Part shown: positions 63,092-64,000 of the stretch, piece after piece
How the letters are laid out: each line of letters starts with the position of its first letter
Numbering within the stretch: the first letter of the stretch is position 1
NCBI GenBank assembly: GCA_022841325.1
Contig: JALHRS010000014.1
Coordinates: 1 to 64,000 of the forward strand
Reading direction: 5' to 3'
Length of the DNA stretch: 64,000 nt
From: Lysobacterales bacterium
GTDB taxonomy: Bacteria; Pseudomonadota; Gammaproteobacteria; Xanthomonadales; SZUA-5
Made by a program: the position numbers and the translations under genes
The notes under the pieces: generated by a model
Told to the model about the DNA's origin: nothing
Seen by the model: the letters and a program-made list of their open reading frames with translations, nothing else
Databases searched by the model: none

Positions 63092-64000
63092 ATGCTCGCG
63101 CGTCTGATCGCCTGGTCGGCCCGCAATACCGTGCTGGTGCTGCTGGCGACGGTGTTCATCGTCGGCGCCGGCCTGTATGCGCTGTGGCGCACGCCGCTGG
63201 ATGCCCTGCCGGATCTGTCCGATGTGCAGGTCATCGTCTACACCGAGTATCCGGGCCAGGCGCCGCAGGTGGTCGAGGACCAGATCACCTACCCGCTGAC
63301 CACCGCCATGCTCGGGGTTCCGCGTTCCAGGGTGGTGCGCGGCTTTTCCTTCTTCGGCGTCTCCTTCGTCTACGTGATCTTCGAGGACGGCACCGACCAG
63401 TACTGGGCCCGCTCGCGGGTGCTCGAATACCTGAATTCGGCCGGCGCGCGCCTGCCGGAGGGGGTCACGCCCACGCTCGGCCCCGATGCCACTGGCGTCG
63501 GCTGGGTCTATCAGTACGTCATCGAAAGCCCCAATCATTCACTCGACCAGCTGCGAGCGCTGCAGGACTGGTATGTGCGCTACCAGCTGACCCAAGTGCC
63601 GGGCATTTCCGAAATCGCCAGCATTGGTGGCTTCGTGCGCCAGTATTCGGTCACGGTGGATCCGGCCCGCCTGCGCCAGTACGGCATCGGCCTGGACCGT
63701 GTCAGCCAGGTGATCGCCGACAGCAATCGCGATGTCGGCGGTCGCAGCATCGAACTCAACGAAACCGAGTACATGGTGCGCAGCCGCGGCTATCTGCGCG
63801 GCAGTGCCGATCTGGAGCAGCTGGTGCTCAGCGCCGAACACGGCACTCCAGTGCTGATCCGCGATGTCGCCCGGGTGGAGGAAGTGGCCGACGAGCGCCG
63901 CGGCATCGCCGAACTCAACGGCGAGGGCGAAGTGGTCGGCGGCATTGCCGTGGCCCGTTCCGGCGGCAACACCCTGGAGATCATCGAGAATCTGAAGCAG
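63092..64000 (+). CDS. cusA: CusA/CzcA-type heavy-metal RND pump, 3'-truncated by window end
   Basis: The first 303 residues of an inner-membrane RND transporter are present; the gene continues past the window. The start MLARLIAWSARNTVLVLLATVF gives the first membrane span (written here in part, WSARNTVLVLL). DALPDLSDVQVIVYTEYPGQAP and DQITYPLTTAMLGVP are typical of the heavy-metal-efflux (CusA/CzcA) subfamily, as are the porter-domain parts QVPGISEIASIGGF and RSRGYLRG. With the CusB-type adaptor upstream, export of Cu(I)/Ag(I) is likely. Confidence 0.95.
   Translation, partial: MLARLIAWSARNTVLVLLATVFIVGAGLYALWRTPLDALPDLSDVQVIVYTEYPGQAPQVVEDQITYPLTTAMLGVPRSRVVRGFSFFGVSFVYVIFEDGTDQYWARSRVLEYLNSAGARLPEGVTPTLGPDATGVGWVYQYVIESPNHSLDQLRALQDWYVRYQLTQVPGISEIASIGGFVRQYSVTVDPARLRQYGIGLDRVSQVIADSNRDVGGRSIELNETEYMVRSRGYLRGSADLEQLVLSAEHGTPVLIRDVARVEEVADERRGIAELNGEGEVVGGIAVARSGGNTLEIIENLKQ

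Overview
This is a GC-rich (roughly two-thirds G+C) bacterial chromosome segment that starts at an assembly edge: the first 18 bases are an Illumina adapter remnant, and the last gene (cusA) runs off the right end. Gene content and order (aroQ-accB-accC-prmA followed by a DUF3426 zinc-ribbon gene, rsmI divergent from lpoA-yraN, pstSCAB-phoU beside an OprO/OprP porin) point to a gammaproteobacterium, most likely in or near the Xanthomonadales/Lysobacterales. This placement is inference from gene content; no rRNA, tRNA, transposase, phage gene or CRISPR array was recognised.

Layout. 1-3.6 kb: L,D-transpeptidase fragment, M23 peptidase, glnS. 4-10.3 kb: nucleoside deaminase, aroQ, accB, accC, prmA, zinc-ribbon protein. 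10.4-17.3 kb: PdsR-like response regulator, rpe, djlA, murU, a DUF3667 membrane protein, a DUF4442 protein and a small kinase. 17.6-23.5 kb: phosphate regulon (phoU, pstB, pstA, pstC, pstS) with a divergent phosphate porin and candidate Pho boxes. 23.8-29.5 kb: proB-proA, GtrA plus a family 2 glycosyltransferase, asnS, an A-type Fe-S carrier. 29.7-35.3 kb: a 933-aa hybrid histidine kinase and a 919-aa REC/GGDEF/EAL protein with degenerate output domains. 35.6-43.1 kb: DUF6776 protein, bactofilin, erpA, nudC, ampE-like, maeB, a TTG-initiated YdjM-type membrane protein. 43.7-49.3 kb: secreted protein, rsmI, lpoA, yraN, an FAD-linked dehydrogenase. 49.5-57.7 kb: two exported proteins, half of a peptide-type ABC transporter, and a REC-PAS-GGDEF-EAL protein. 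58-64 kb: an orphan membrane-fusion protein, then a cusCBA-type heavy-metal efflux operon.

The most unusual feature is the intergenic space. Many gaps carry short tandem arrays with a strict 7-bp period. The unit sequence differs from locus to locus (GGTTGTT, GGGACCC, GGAAAAA, CGGGACT/CGGGGCT, ACGGGGC/ACGGGGT, CCCCGTG) but the period does not. At five loci two arrays lie as an inverted pair and enclose other hairpin repeats. Five times a G-rich array is followed by a conserved GGGAAA(A)GGC block and a GTCCAGAC hairpin. Other families are REP-like GTGGGAGCGG pairs, CATTGCGAGG elements, a 115-120 bp element whose ends sit on stop codons, and a 119-bp tandem repeat. I know of no described element that unites these features, and I rank this as the main discovery candidate.
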